This document shows positions 1 to 5,193 of a DNA stretch of 5,328 bases, piece by piece. Each line of letters starts with the position of its first letter. Within the stretch, counting starts at the first letter, position 1. The DNA lies in NCBI GenBank assembly GCA_030699345.1, contig JAUYMX010000401.1:1-5328 (forward strand), in the 5' to 3' direction. Made by a program: the position numbers and the translations under genes. The notes under the pieces are model-generated. The model saw only the letters and a list, made by a program, of their open reading frames with translations. It made no database searches and had not been told where the DNA came from. Origin of the DNA: Methylococcaceae bacterium (GTDB lineage: Bacteria > Pseudomonadota > Gammaproteobacteria > Methylococcales > Methylomonadaceae).

Positions 1-102
1 CGTGTCCGCAGTTATCTGTCTACTTGTCGGAAAAACAATGTTTCGGCCACTCAGGCGTTAAATCTCCTTTTCGACGGCAAGCTGCCAGATTTTATGACGT
101 AA
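1..102 (+). CDS. IS66-family transposase, C-terminal end (partial, 5' end outside window)
   Basis: Frame 1 is open from the window edge and ends at TAA 100-102, giving 33 residues that begin RVRSYLSTCRKNN and end GKLPDFMT. The pattern of a (V/I)RSY(L/I)ST-RKN motif followed by an 'AL..L..GK/NP' stretch is what I recall from the extreme C terminus of IS66 TnpC transposases that lack the separate IS66_C extension. TnpC is the large DDE transposase of IS66 elements. The reading is supported by the sequence just downstream, which ends in GTTAC (131-135), the usual IS66 terminus. The catalytic domain lies outside the window, so whether the gene is intact cannot be judged. The alternative is another transposase with a similar tail, or a remnant only. 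Confidence 0.65.
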   Translation, partial: RVRSYLSTCRKNNVSATQALNLLFDGKLPDFMT

Positions 103-135
103 CTGTTGCCACGCGAATTGACGCTGAATAGTTAC
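103..135 (+). mobile_element. Right end of an IS66-like element with terminal inverted repeat
   Basis: After the transposase stop codon the sequence ends in ACGCTGAATAGTTAC (121-135). Read inward on the other strand this is GTAACTATTCAGCG, and IS66-family terminal repeats characteristically begin GTAA. If position 135 is the element boundary, the 8 bp that follow (AAAAATAG, 136-143) would be one copy of the 8-bp target duplication typical of the family. The other end is outside the window, so neither the repeat pairing nor the duplication can be confirmed. Confidence 0.55.
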
Positions 136-153
136 AAAAATAGAAACTCAGCT

Positions 154-420
154 TTATTCAAGAAATTCCACAGCAAAGCCGGAGCCATCATCTACACGTA
201 TTACAACAACCCTCCTGGGCAAAGCATCTTCGATGCCTAAAACAATAACTTCCAAAATATCCCCTGGCAACGGAGCAGAGTTAAATCCACCTAAGACATA
301 AAGCCCACTTTCAGACAAGTCACGGGTATAGGCAATAACGACTTCATCTTTACTACATAATTGAATTTTTGCCCGATGCGCCAACCGTAAATGGCGTCGG
401 GCCTCCACTGTAATTTCCAT
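154..420 (-). CDS. PilZ domain protein, predicted cyclic-di-GMP binding
   Basis: This is an 88-residue protein that is essentially a single PilZ domain. The two signature motifs for cyclic-di-GMP binding are both present: an RxxxR box at residues 8-12 (RRHLR) and a DxSxxG box at residues 34-39 (DLSESG), followed by the alternating hydrophobic strands of the PilZ barrel and a closing 'GFAVEFLE'. No signal peptide or membrane segment is seen, so it should be cytosolic. Stand-alone PilZ proteins act as c-di-GMP receptors for motility, surface or exopolysaccharide functions; the target here is unknown. The ATG is at 418-420, and I see no clear Shine-Dalgarno before it. The stop lies only 18 bp from the predicted IS66 end, so the gene was narrowly spared. 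It is divergent from the mtdB pair. Confidence 0.87.
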   Translation of the reverse strand: MEITVEARRHLRLAHRAKIQLCSKDEVVIAYTRDLSESGLYVLGGFNSAPLPGDILEVIVLGIEDALPRRVVVIRVDDGSGFAVEFLE

Positions 421-483
421 GAATATTTAAAGTTTTTTATTAAAAATCAACTATCAATTCCAAGACCAAAAAAACGAGTTCAG

Positions 484-512
484 ATAATAGTAGATCAATC
501 ATAGCACTGCAA
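484..512 (-). promoter_or_regulatory. Candidate sigma70 promoter for the PilZ gene
   Basis: On the minus strand TTGCAG (507-512) and TATTAT (484-489) are separated by exactly 17 bp, a good spacing for a sigma70 promoter. The -10 matches 5 of 6 consensus bases, the -35 only 3 of 6. It would leave a leader of roughly 55-60 nt before the PilZ start codon. The region is AT-rich, so chance matches are likely. Confidence 0.3.
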
Positions 513-528
513 AAATCAAAAGCACCTG

Positions 529-534
529 TATAAT
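529..534 (+). promoter_or_regulatory. Candidate -10 box upstream of the mtdB pair
   Basis: A perfect TATAAT lies at 529-534, about 170 bp before the first mtdB start and directed towards it. No good -35 is seen: CTGCAA at 507-512 is 16 bp away and matches poorly. It is the best single candidate for transcription of the dehydrogenase pair. If real, the transcript carries a leader of about 160 nt. Confidence 0.3.
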
Positions 535-567
535 TAAAAACAATAATAAGCGTTAAATGGAATAAAT

Positions 568-684
568 ATGCACTACAAGCTTTTGAAACCACTTCTCGCC
601 AACCTTCGAACCAAAAGAAATACCTACGACCCCAAACCCAACCCTGTTATAAACATTTCATATCTCTTATACTTCAAAAAATAA
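568..684 (+). CDS. Possible 38-codon ORF in the mtdB leader (doubtful)
   Basis: An ATG at 568 opens a frame of 38 residues beginning MHYKLLKPLLANLR and ending YLLYFKK, with TAA at 682-684, 19 bp before the first mtdB start. The product is basic, has no recognised domain and no clear membrane segment. The upstream GGAATAAAT is only a weak ribosome-binding site. It lies downstream of the candidate TATAAT, so it could be a leader peptide, but an ORF of this size in AT-rich intergenic DNA may well be chance. Confidence 0.15.
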   Translation: MHYKLLKPLLANLRTKRNTYDPKPNPVINISYLLYFKK

Positions 685-703
685 TTTTTTTAAGGAACAT
701 TCT

Positions 704-1615
704 ATGGAAAAGCCATTTATCCTTCACATGCTAACAACCGCTAAAAATCTTAGTCCTTTTGATGTAAATATGGCTATGGATGCTGGGTGGGTTTCTGCGG
801 TTCCTTATATAAACGTGGAACCAAGTGAAGTTCAGGGCTTAGTTCAGGATGCTATTTTTTCACGCAGCTCAAAGAACTTGAAACGTACCGGGATATTTAT
901 TGGCGGACGAGATACAAAACAAGCAATGGATATGCTTAAAATGGCAAAACGAGCAATGGTCCCCCCTTTTGAAGTATCTGTATTTGCAGACCCAAGTGGG
1001 GCATTTACAACAGCCGCGGGAATGGTTGCTGCTGTTGAACGCGAGTTACTGAAAAATTTTAATACAACCCTTACCGGAAAGAACGTTCTTGCATTGGGAG
1101 GAACGGGGCCAGTCGGGCAAGCAGCAGCCGTAATCGCTGCTCAAGCTGGTGCAAACGTAAGAATTATTGGCAGACAACTGGAAAAAGCTCAGCATGTGGC
1201 CGATGTTTGCAACGACGAATTTGGTGATGGAAAGATTAAAATATTGGCTGGCGCTGATGCAGATAAGGCCGAATATATCAAAACAACTGATATTGTTTTT
1301 GCGACGGGAGCAGCTGGTATAGAGTTATTAAGTGCAGAGCTTATTGCCACAGCGACACAATTAAAGGTTGCCGCTGATGTTAATGCAGTACCACCTGCTG
1401 GTATTGCTGGAGTTGATGCTTTTCATGACGGAACTAAAATTGAGAACTCCGTTAGTGGAGCCGTGGGAATTGGAGCATTAGCGATTGGCAACGTAAAATA
1501 TCAAGCACAGAATCGCCTTCTCAAAAAAATGATTGAGAGCGATAAACCCGTCTACTTACATTTTGAGCACGCATTTGAAGTAGCAAGGGAATATGTAAAA
1601 TCAAAGACCCAGTGA
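704..1615 (+). CDS. mtdB: NAD(P)-dependent methylene-tetrahydromethanopterin dehydrogenase, MtdB family (paralog 1)
   Basis: This 303-residue cytosolic enzyme should oxidise methylene-H4MPT to methenyl-H4MPT with NAD(P)+, the step after formaldehyde condensation with H4MPT in methylotrophs. The N-terminal pterin-binding part shows ILHML (6-10), SPFDVNMAMDAG (17-28), QDAIFSR (48-54), FIGGRD (65-70) and VFADPSGAFTT (93-103). The nucleotide-binding half has GGTGPVG (132-138) and later DVNAVPPAGIAG (225-236) and IGALAIGNVKYQ. Length matches the family (about 300). ATG at 704 is preceded by AAGGA (692-696) at good spacing. After strand 2 of the nucleotide fold it reads IIGRQLEKAQ, which resembles the CGRKLDKAQ of NADP-specific MtdA from Methylobacterium as I remember it. 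This suggests NADP preference (inference). It is followed 39 bp later by a paralog, very likely in the same operon. Confidence 0.92.
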   Translation: MEKPFILHMLTTAKNLSPFDVNMAMDAGWVSAVPYINVEPSEVQGLVQDAIFSRSSKNLKRTGIFIGGRDTKQAMDMLKMAKRAMVPPFEVSVFADPSGAFTTAAGMVAAVERELLKNFNTTLTGKNVLALGGTGPVGQAAAVIAAQAGANVRIIGRQLEKAQHVADVCNDEFGDGKIKILAGADADKAEYIKTTDIVFATGAAGIELLSAELIATATQLKVAADVNAVPPAGIAGVDAFHDGTKIENSVSGAVGIGALAIGNVKYQAQNRLLKKMIESDKPVYLHFEHAFEVAREYVKSKTQ

Positions 1616-1642
1616 TAGTTACTCAAAACCCTTTTTATACCC

Positions 1643-1646
1643 AGGA
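1643..1646 (+). promoter_or_regulatory. Shine-Dalgarno of the second mtdB paralog
   Basis: AGGA at 1643-1646 sits 8 nt before the ATG at 1655 in the 39-bp gap between the two dehydrogenase genes. It supports this start, which also aligns residue for residue with the N terminus of the upstream paralog (MEK..ILHML in both). No terminator is seen in the gap, consistent with co-transcription. Confidence 0.6.
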
Positions 1647-1654
1647 TAAGCTCA

Positions 1655-2566
1655 ATGGAAAAACGTAGCATTCTTCACATGCTAGACCCAATGCCTCATA
1701 ACAGCCCATTTGATATAAATATGGCAATGGATGCTGGTTTTGATGTACTCATGCCTTATAGCAACGTTAAATTGGAGAGCGTGCATGGATTGACGCAAGA
1801 TGCAATATTCTCACGCAGTCCGGCAGGTATTAAGCGCACAGCTATTTTTATTGGAGGGCGTGATTTCGCGCTTGCTATGGATATGCTAAGTGCAAGCCAA
1901 AAAGCAATGGTTCCACCTTTTGAAATATCCGTATTTGCAGATCCCAGCGGAGCCTTTACAACAGCAGCAGCTCTAGTGGCTTGCGTTGCAAAACAACTTA
2001 AAGAGAAACACAATAAAGAGCTAAAAGACTGTAAAGCCTTAATTTTTGGCGGAACAGGGCCCGTAGGGATTGCAACAGGAGTAATATCATCATTGGCAGG
2101 CGCCGAAACCACTATAGTAGACCATTTATCTATTGAAACTGCAGAGGATGTCGCCCACGGATACAATCGTCGCTTTGCTAGCTCTCTGATAGGCGGTTAC
2201 GCAGGAACTGATATCGAAAAAGCTAAGCTAATCAAATCTTGCGACATAATTTTTTGCACTGCAAAAGCAGGTATTCAGGTTTTAAATGCGAACGTACTAA
2301 ATGCGGCTATTAATCTAAAAGTTGTTGGTGATGTTAATGCTGTACCACCATTGGGTATTGAAGGAATAAAACGAGGAGACAACGGCGCGCCATTGCAATT
2401 GGCACTCAACTCCAAGGATGCAGTAGCCGTAGGTGCATTGGCAATTGGCGATATCAAATATCAATTACAACACAGCTTAATAAAGGAGATGCTGACAACC
2501 GACAAACCTTTATACTTAGACTTTAGAGATGCATTTTTAAAAGCTCAAAAAATATTAAATCTTTAA
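1655..2566 (+). CDS. mtdB: NAD(P)-dependent methylene-tetrahydromethanopterin dehydrogenase, MtdB family (paralog 2)
   Basis: A second 303-residue MtdB-family enzyme, roughly half identical to its neighbour and aligning without gaps over the first 150 residues or so. It has the same landmarks: ILHML (6-10), SPFDINMAMDAG (17-28), QDAIFSRS (48-55), FIGGRD (65-70), VFADPSGAFTT (93-103), GGTGPVG (132-138), DVNAVPPLGI (226-235) and VGALAIGDIKYQ. The predicted reaction is the same, oxidation of methylene-H4MPT with NAD(P)+. After strand 2 it reads TIVDHLS, with Asp156 where the first copy has Gly156-Arg157; an acidic residue there usually favours NAD (inference). It follows the first copy by 39 bp with its own ribosome-binding site and ends 23 bp from the convergent response regulator. 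The divergence argues for an old duplication or separate acquisition rather than a recent copy. It could alternatively fall in the MtdC class; this needs a phylogeny. Confidence 0.9.
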   Translation: MEKRSILHMLDPMPHNSPFDINMAMDAGFDVLMPYSNVKLESVHGLTQDAIFSRSPAGIKRTAIFIGGRDFALAMDMLSASQKAMVPPFEISVFADPSGAFTTAAALVACVAKQLKEKHNKELKDCKALIFGGTGPVGIATGVISSLAGAETTIVDHLSIETAEDVAHGYNRRFASSLIGGYAGTDIEKAKLIKSCDIIFCTAKAGIQVLNANVLNAAINLKVVGDVNAVPPLGIEGIKRGDNGAPLQLALNSKDAVAVGALAIGDIKYQLQHSLIKEMLTTDKPLYLDFRDAFLKAQKILNL

Positions 2567-2589
2567 CTCGTTCATACGAACACTGTAAC

Positions 2590-3234
2590 TCAAATTAACG
2601 CCATATCTATGTGTCCAAATTTCACTGCCAACCGCGTCAACTCGACATCATTTTTGATTTGCAATTTATCATACAAACGATACCTATAAGTGTTTACAGT
2701 CTTATCACTCAAACCAAGTAAATTAGCCATTTCCTTAATAGCCCTACCTTGCAATATCAACATAACAATTTCAGATTCTCTAGGCGAAAGCTTACTAAAT
2801 GGTGAGTCATTAACGCCCGGCAGCGCATTAAATGCTAAGTTACTGGCAACTTCGGTGCACAAATAACGCTCGCCAACGATTACTTTTTTAATTGCCTTTA
2901 GCATTTCATCAACAGGAGAACCTTTAGAAATAAATCCTAGCACACCTAGCTTTAATAATTGTTGAGGTATAGGCCCGTCATTATGGATGGACAACGCGAT
3001 TATTTTAACACTTGGGTTAAGTTGCAGAATTCTTCTACAGGCCTCAGTTCCACCAATACCTGGCATATTAACGTCCATCACCAAAACATCTATCGACATA
3101 GCTTGCACTGCTTCAATTGCCTCTTCACCAGATTTAGCCACACCTACAACCACTATATCGTCAGCGCTATTTAACAAAACTTCAATCCCTGTTCTAACGA
3201 GTTCATGATCATCTACAAGTAATACGCTAATCAT
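2590..3234 (-). CDS. GacA/UvrY-like response regulator, NarL/FixJ (LuxR) family
   Basis: A full-length 214-residue two-component response regulator. The receiver domain (about 1-118) has the acidic pair Asp8-Asp9, phospho-acceptor Asp54 in VMDVNMPGIGG, Ser82 and Lys104 in SKG. A linker leads to a LuxR-type helix-turn-helix (about 147-207) with LSPRESEIVMLILQG and the recognition region DKTVNTYRYRLYDKL. The NTYRYR stretch and 'DVELTRLAV' are the GacA/UvrY/SirA signature. In that family the partner kinase is GacS/BarA and the main targets are CsrB/RsmZ-type small RNAs. No kinase is present here, nor the uvrC gene that commonly follows gacA, so this could be an orphan paralog rather than the true GacA. 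The start is set by the canonical MI-VLLVDDH N terminus, though no good Shine-Dalgarno precedes it. It is convergent with the dehydrogenase pair. Confidence 0.93.
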   Translation of the reverse strand: MISVLLVDDHELVRTGIEVLLNSADDIVVVGVAKSGEEAIEAVQAMSIDVLVMDVNMPGIGGTEACRRILQLNPSVKIIALSIHNDGPIPQQLLKLGVLGFISKGSPVDEMLKAIKKVIVGERYLCTEVASNLAFNALPGVNDSPFSKLSPRESEIVMLILQGRAIKEMANLLGLSDKTVNTYRYRLYDKLQIKNDVELTRLAVKFGHIDMALI

Positions 3235-3452
3235 TTGCTATCTATGTATAAAATTGCAGCCAGAAGAAATTTCGCCCATATTAAGTGGCAAAATGGCATT
3301 TAAATTGTGTATTAAAACAATAGTGGTAGATATATTTCGGAATAAAAGAATTAAAACAACCACACAATACCATTTATAAATAGCACATATTTATAGAATA
3401 TTATAACGAAATAATTTAGATAATAGTAATTACGACATTAAACATTTAAACA
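3235..3452. other. AT-rich upstream region of the response regulator
   Basis: There are 218 bp between the regulator start and the insertion sequence, without an ORF of note. It presumably holds the regulator's promoter, read on the minus strand; TATACA at about 3245-3250 could be a -10 but has no convincing -35. The clearest structure is the dyad at 3375-3395. The insertion sequence lies about 220 bp upstream of the start codon, so a proximal promoter should be intact. Confidence 0.5.
3375..3395. promoter_or_regulatory. AT-rich palindrome, possible operator
   Basis: TATAAATA (3375-3382) and TATTTATA (3388-3395) are perfect 8-bp inverted repeats around a 5-bp spacer, GCACA. The dyad is centred about 150 bp upstream of the regulator start. 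Its 13-bp centre-to-centre spacing is compatible with a dimeric DNA-binding protein. In DNA this AT-rich, part of the match is expected by chance, and no matching regulator is recognised. Confidence 0.3.
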
Positions 3453-3453
3453 T
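3446..3453. repeat. Target-site duplication, left copy
   Basis: TTAAACAT directly precedes the left terminal repeat and recurs at 4703-4710 after the right one. One base of ambiguity exists: T3453 and A4702 also pair, so the element could be 3453-4702 with a 7-bp duplication (TTAAACA). It could equally be 3454-4701 with a 9-bp duplication matching at 8 positions. A duplication of 8-9 bp fits ISKra4-family elements. Confidence 0.75.
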
Positions 3454-3476
3454 GGGTGCGATTCAAACTGAGGCGG
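3454..3476. repeat. Left terminal inverted repeat of the ISKra4-family element
   Basis: This 23-bp repeat begins GGGTGCGATTCAAACTG and matches the reverse complement of 4679-4701 at every position. A 24th pair, T3453 with A4702, may belong to the repeat or to the target site. Confidence 0.95.
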
Positions 3477-3522
3477 AGTAATCTATCCCACCTTACCGCC
3501 TGATTTGACAAGAGAGGAACCG

Positions 3523-4674
3523 ATGCGGCGGATGGGTCAGGAATCGTTACAAGCTTGGGCAAACGGCCAAGCCAACAAGGCCGCGGACGATATTAGTCAC
3601 GAAGACGGCGTTCGGCGCGCGGGTAAAAAAACTGCAGGGCACAGCACCTTTGGTGAAGTCAGCGTAGAAGAGATTCAGTATCGCTTGGGAAGCCAGCACC
3701 TTCGCCCCTTTGTGAAGCGGGCCAAAGCACGCCATCGGGGATGTTCGCGACCGTTGCAGCGGGTGGTAACCGACTTTGGCGTCGATGTCGCCTTTGCCCA
3801 GGTCGAGGACAAATTGGTCGAGCATTACGGGATCCTACTGGCCGAGTGCACCCTACGGCGGGTGACCGAAGCGCATGCCCAAACCATTTATACCACGGCG
3901 CCGGTGGATGAGACTTGGCCCGTGAGGCGGGGTGCCGGTCGGTCATCGTTAAAATGGATGGCGGCATGGTACCGATTGTCGAAGCCGATACCGCGCAAAC
4001 AGACCGGCGCAAAGGCAAGACCTTGCAGTGGAAAGAAGCCAGACTCTGTTTGGCGCATGCGGCGGGCAGCCAAACCTTGAGCTATGGCGGCACGCTGCAA
4101 GGCGATGTGAAAGAGGCCGGAAAGCAACTGTTTGCGAGCGCCAAAAAGGCGGGTTTCGGCAAGACGACCCAGGTGCATGCCGTCGGCGATGGTGCCGAAT
4201 GGATTGCGCGGCAAGTGGAAGAGCGCTTCGGGAGTCAGGGTGAGTATCTGGTCGATTTCTATCATGCCTGCGATTACCTGGGGGCTGCCGCCTCAGCAAT
4301 TCACCCGGAGGCAGACGTGGCCAAAGTCTGGTTCAATCAGCAAAAAGACGCGCTCAAAAGTGGGCAACGTGCGGACGTCCTCGAGCCCCTCCGGGCGCAT
4401 CTTGAGGCCGGAGACATGCCGGATAGCCAGGCATCGGTACGATCTTGTTACCGTTATTTGAGCCGCCGACAGAATCAACTCGACTACCCCAAGGCATTGG
4501 CGAACGGCTTGCCGTTTGGTTCGGAGCGCGAATCGCTACATTGTCCAGAAACGACTCAAGCTTCCGGGATCGTGGTGGTGTGCCGCCAACGCAGATCACA
4601 TGATGGCCTTGCGGCTCAATCGGGCTAATCAGCAATGGGATAGCTATTGGAATCAAGCAAGGAAGGCTGCTTGA
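3523..4674 (+). pseudogene. ISKra4-family transposase, disrupted by two frame changes
   Basis: The coding stretch starts at ATG 3523, with AGAGGA (3513-3518) as Shine-Dalgarno; a TTG at 3505 is an alternative. Frame 1 gives HSTFGEVSVEE, RGCSRPLQRVVTDFG and EHYGILL, the usual N-terminal half. Near 3911-3930 the homology passes to frame 3, as after loss of one base. It continues with KMDGGMVPIV (Asp codon 3957), WKEARLCLA, VGDGAEWI (Asp codon 4188), LVDFYHACDYL and YRYLSRRQNQLDYP. After GLPFGS (ending 4523) it returns to frame 1 at 4525 and reads NRYIVQKRLKLPGSWW on to TGA 4672-4674. Relatives have a GSGE(I/V)ES motif at the second junction. About 11 nt are missing there, including a Glu likely to be the third acidic catalytic residue. 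The protein would be about 388 residues if repaired. The first shift could conceivably be programmed; the second looks inactivating. Confidence 0.9.
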
Positions 4675-4678
4675 ATGA

Positions 4679-4701
4679 CCGCCTCAGTTTGAATCGCACC
4701 C
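4679..4701. repeat. Right terminal inverted repeat of the ISKra4-family element
   Basis: This is the exact reverse complement of 3454-3476, ending ...GAATCGCACCC. It lies 4 bp after the transposase stop codon, the compact arrangement usual for such elements. Confidence 0.95.
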
Positions 4702-4702
4702 A

Positions 4703-4710
4703 TTAAACAT
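4703..4710. repeat. Target-site duplication, right copy
   Basis: TTAAACAT here matches 3446-3453 exactly, with one base (A4702) between it and the right terminal repeat. That base either extends the inverted repeat or belongs to a 9-bp duplication with one mismatch. Confidence 0.75.
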
Positions 4711-4813
4711 GACTGATCATCTATGCTTAATGTTAACCATTAAAATTTGACTGGTTTATTTATAACATGCAATTCTTAAGCTGATAATCCTCTCCTAGCC
4801 TTTCCCAATACAC

Positions 4814-4839
4814 CTAAGGAAACCCGTAGTTCTAACGGG
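4814..4839. promoter_or_regulatory. Two overlapping dyads, possible regulator-binding site or small hairpin
   Basis: CTAAGGAAACCCGTAG (4814-4829) has the symmetric form CTAnGGnnnnCCnTAG, with five matched bases per half. It overlaps a second dyad, CCCGT (4823-4827) with ACGGG (4835-4839), around a 7-nt loop. NarL/FixJ-type regulators often bind short dyads of this kind, but no specific regulator can be assigned. Confidence 0.25.
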
Positions 4840-4855
4840 AAATAGCTTAAATCTC

Positions 4856-4876
4856 GTTCATGATAAAAGAATGAAC
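4856..4876. repeat. 6-bp inverted repeat GTTCAT/ATGAAC
   Basis: GTTCAT (4856-4861) and ATGAAC (4871-4876) are perfect inverted repeats around a 9-nt AT-rich spacer, GATAAAAGA. There is no T-run beside it, so it does not look like an intrinsic terminator. It could be an operator or part of an RNA fold. Confidence 0.25.
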
Positions 4877-5132
4877 CATATTAGGGACATAAAAGACCCC
4901 AATAGCTCGAACAACTGGAATGGTTTTTTAACCTCCGTTTCCTTTCTGCTCACAGTAGCAAGCAGGCGTGCATACCAAGGTATACAGCGTACGTCGGTTA
5001 ATTCGATATCTACGCTCAAAAGGTGTCGCGGCACGCTTTCTGATTAAAATAACGAATTACCTTACCCAAGACAACATATAACTCGCCTGATTAAGCAGCA
5101 CCCTCAGCCAGGAAAAATTGAAAGCTTATAAA

Positions 5133-5193
5133 GGGCTTTAAACACATCTATAAGACTCAAGTCCGACCTGCTGGCACTCATTTAATGACTTGA
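5133..5193 (-). mobile_element. Candidate terminal region of the IS1595-type element
   Basis: The IS1595-type transposase stops at 5194, and the element must end somewhere beyond it to the left. GGGCTTTAAACACATC at 5133-5148 is a plausible terminus, since IS1595-family ends commonly start GG(G/C). The region also contains CAAGTC (5158-5163) and GACTTG (5187-5192) as an inverted repeat. The other end is outside the window, so the boundary is a guess. Confidence 0.3.

Larger units (their letters stand above)
3454..4701 (+). mobile_element. ISKra4-family insertion sequence (ISMich2-like size), complete ends, defective transposase
   Basis: This 1248-bp element is bounded by perfect inverted repeats beginning GGGTGCG and flanked by short direct repeats of target DNA. 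The single transposase region inside it belongs to the ISKra4 family, and the GGG terminus, length near 1.25 kb and about 8-bp duplication resemble the ISMich2 subgroup as I recall it. The interior is visibly more GC-rich than the surrounding AT-rich chromosome, consistent with arrival from elsewhere. It inserted in the intergenic DNA upstream of the response regulator and disrupts no recognised gene. Perfect ends and a preserved duplication indicate fairly recent insertion. The transposase is broken, so movement would need a transposase supplied in trans. Confidence 0.93.
4711..5132. other. Gene-free region between two insertion sequences
   Basis: No reading frame longer than a few tens of codons and no recognisable coding homology is seen on either strand, and no tRNA or rRNA. 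Before the ISKra4-type insertion this DNA was continuous with 3235-3452, giving an unusually long non-coding stretch. It contains several short dyads: 4814-4829, 4823-4839, 4856-4876, 4946-4965, 4972-4983 and 5023-5034. It may be an upstream regulatory region whose gene was displaced by the IS1595-type insertion on the right, or a decayed gene. Confidence 0.5.

Noticed and set aside
1756..2457. Open frames on the minus strand inside the second mtdB paralog
   Set aside because: They lie wholly within a well-supported conserved gene and their translations show no recognisable domain.
2570..2581. GTTC-ATAC-GAAC hairpin between the convergent genes as a bidirectional terminator
   Set aside because: The stem is only 4 bp and no T-run follows on either strand.
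2959..3208. Two plus-strand frames opposite the response regulator
   Set aside because: They are antisense to the receiver domain with no domain content; the minus-strand gene has all the key residues.
3283..3298. TGGCA-AAA-TGGCA direct repeat as a sigma54 promoter
   Set aside because: The spacing between the GG and GC elements is too short for the -24/-12 arrangement.
482..3429. 11-mer AGATAATAGTA shared at 482-492 and about 3418-3428
   Set aside because: A repeat of this length is expected by chance in a 5-kb AT-rich sequence.
3547..4656. Several long minus-strand and alternate plus-strand frames in the ISKra4-type element
   Set aside because: GC-rich coding DNA readily gives open frames on all strands; only the frame 1 - frame 3 - frame 1 path matches transposase homology.
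4918..4934. GGTTTTTTAACC with a T-run as a terminator
   Set aside because: The Ts are in the loop rather than after a GC-rich stem, so it does not fit an intrinsic terminator.
4780..4960. CsrB/RsmZ-type small RNA on the minus strand, given GGA motifs and the nearby GacA-like regulator
   Set aside because: Only a few GGA motifs occur and they are not in a regular series of hairpin loops; no TGTAAG-type upstream GacA box was found.
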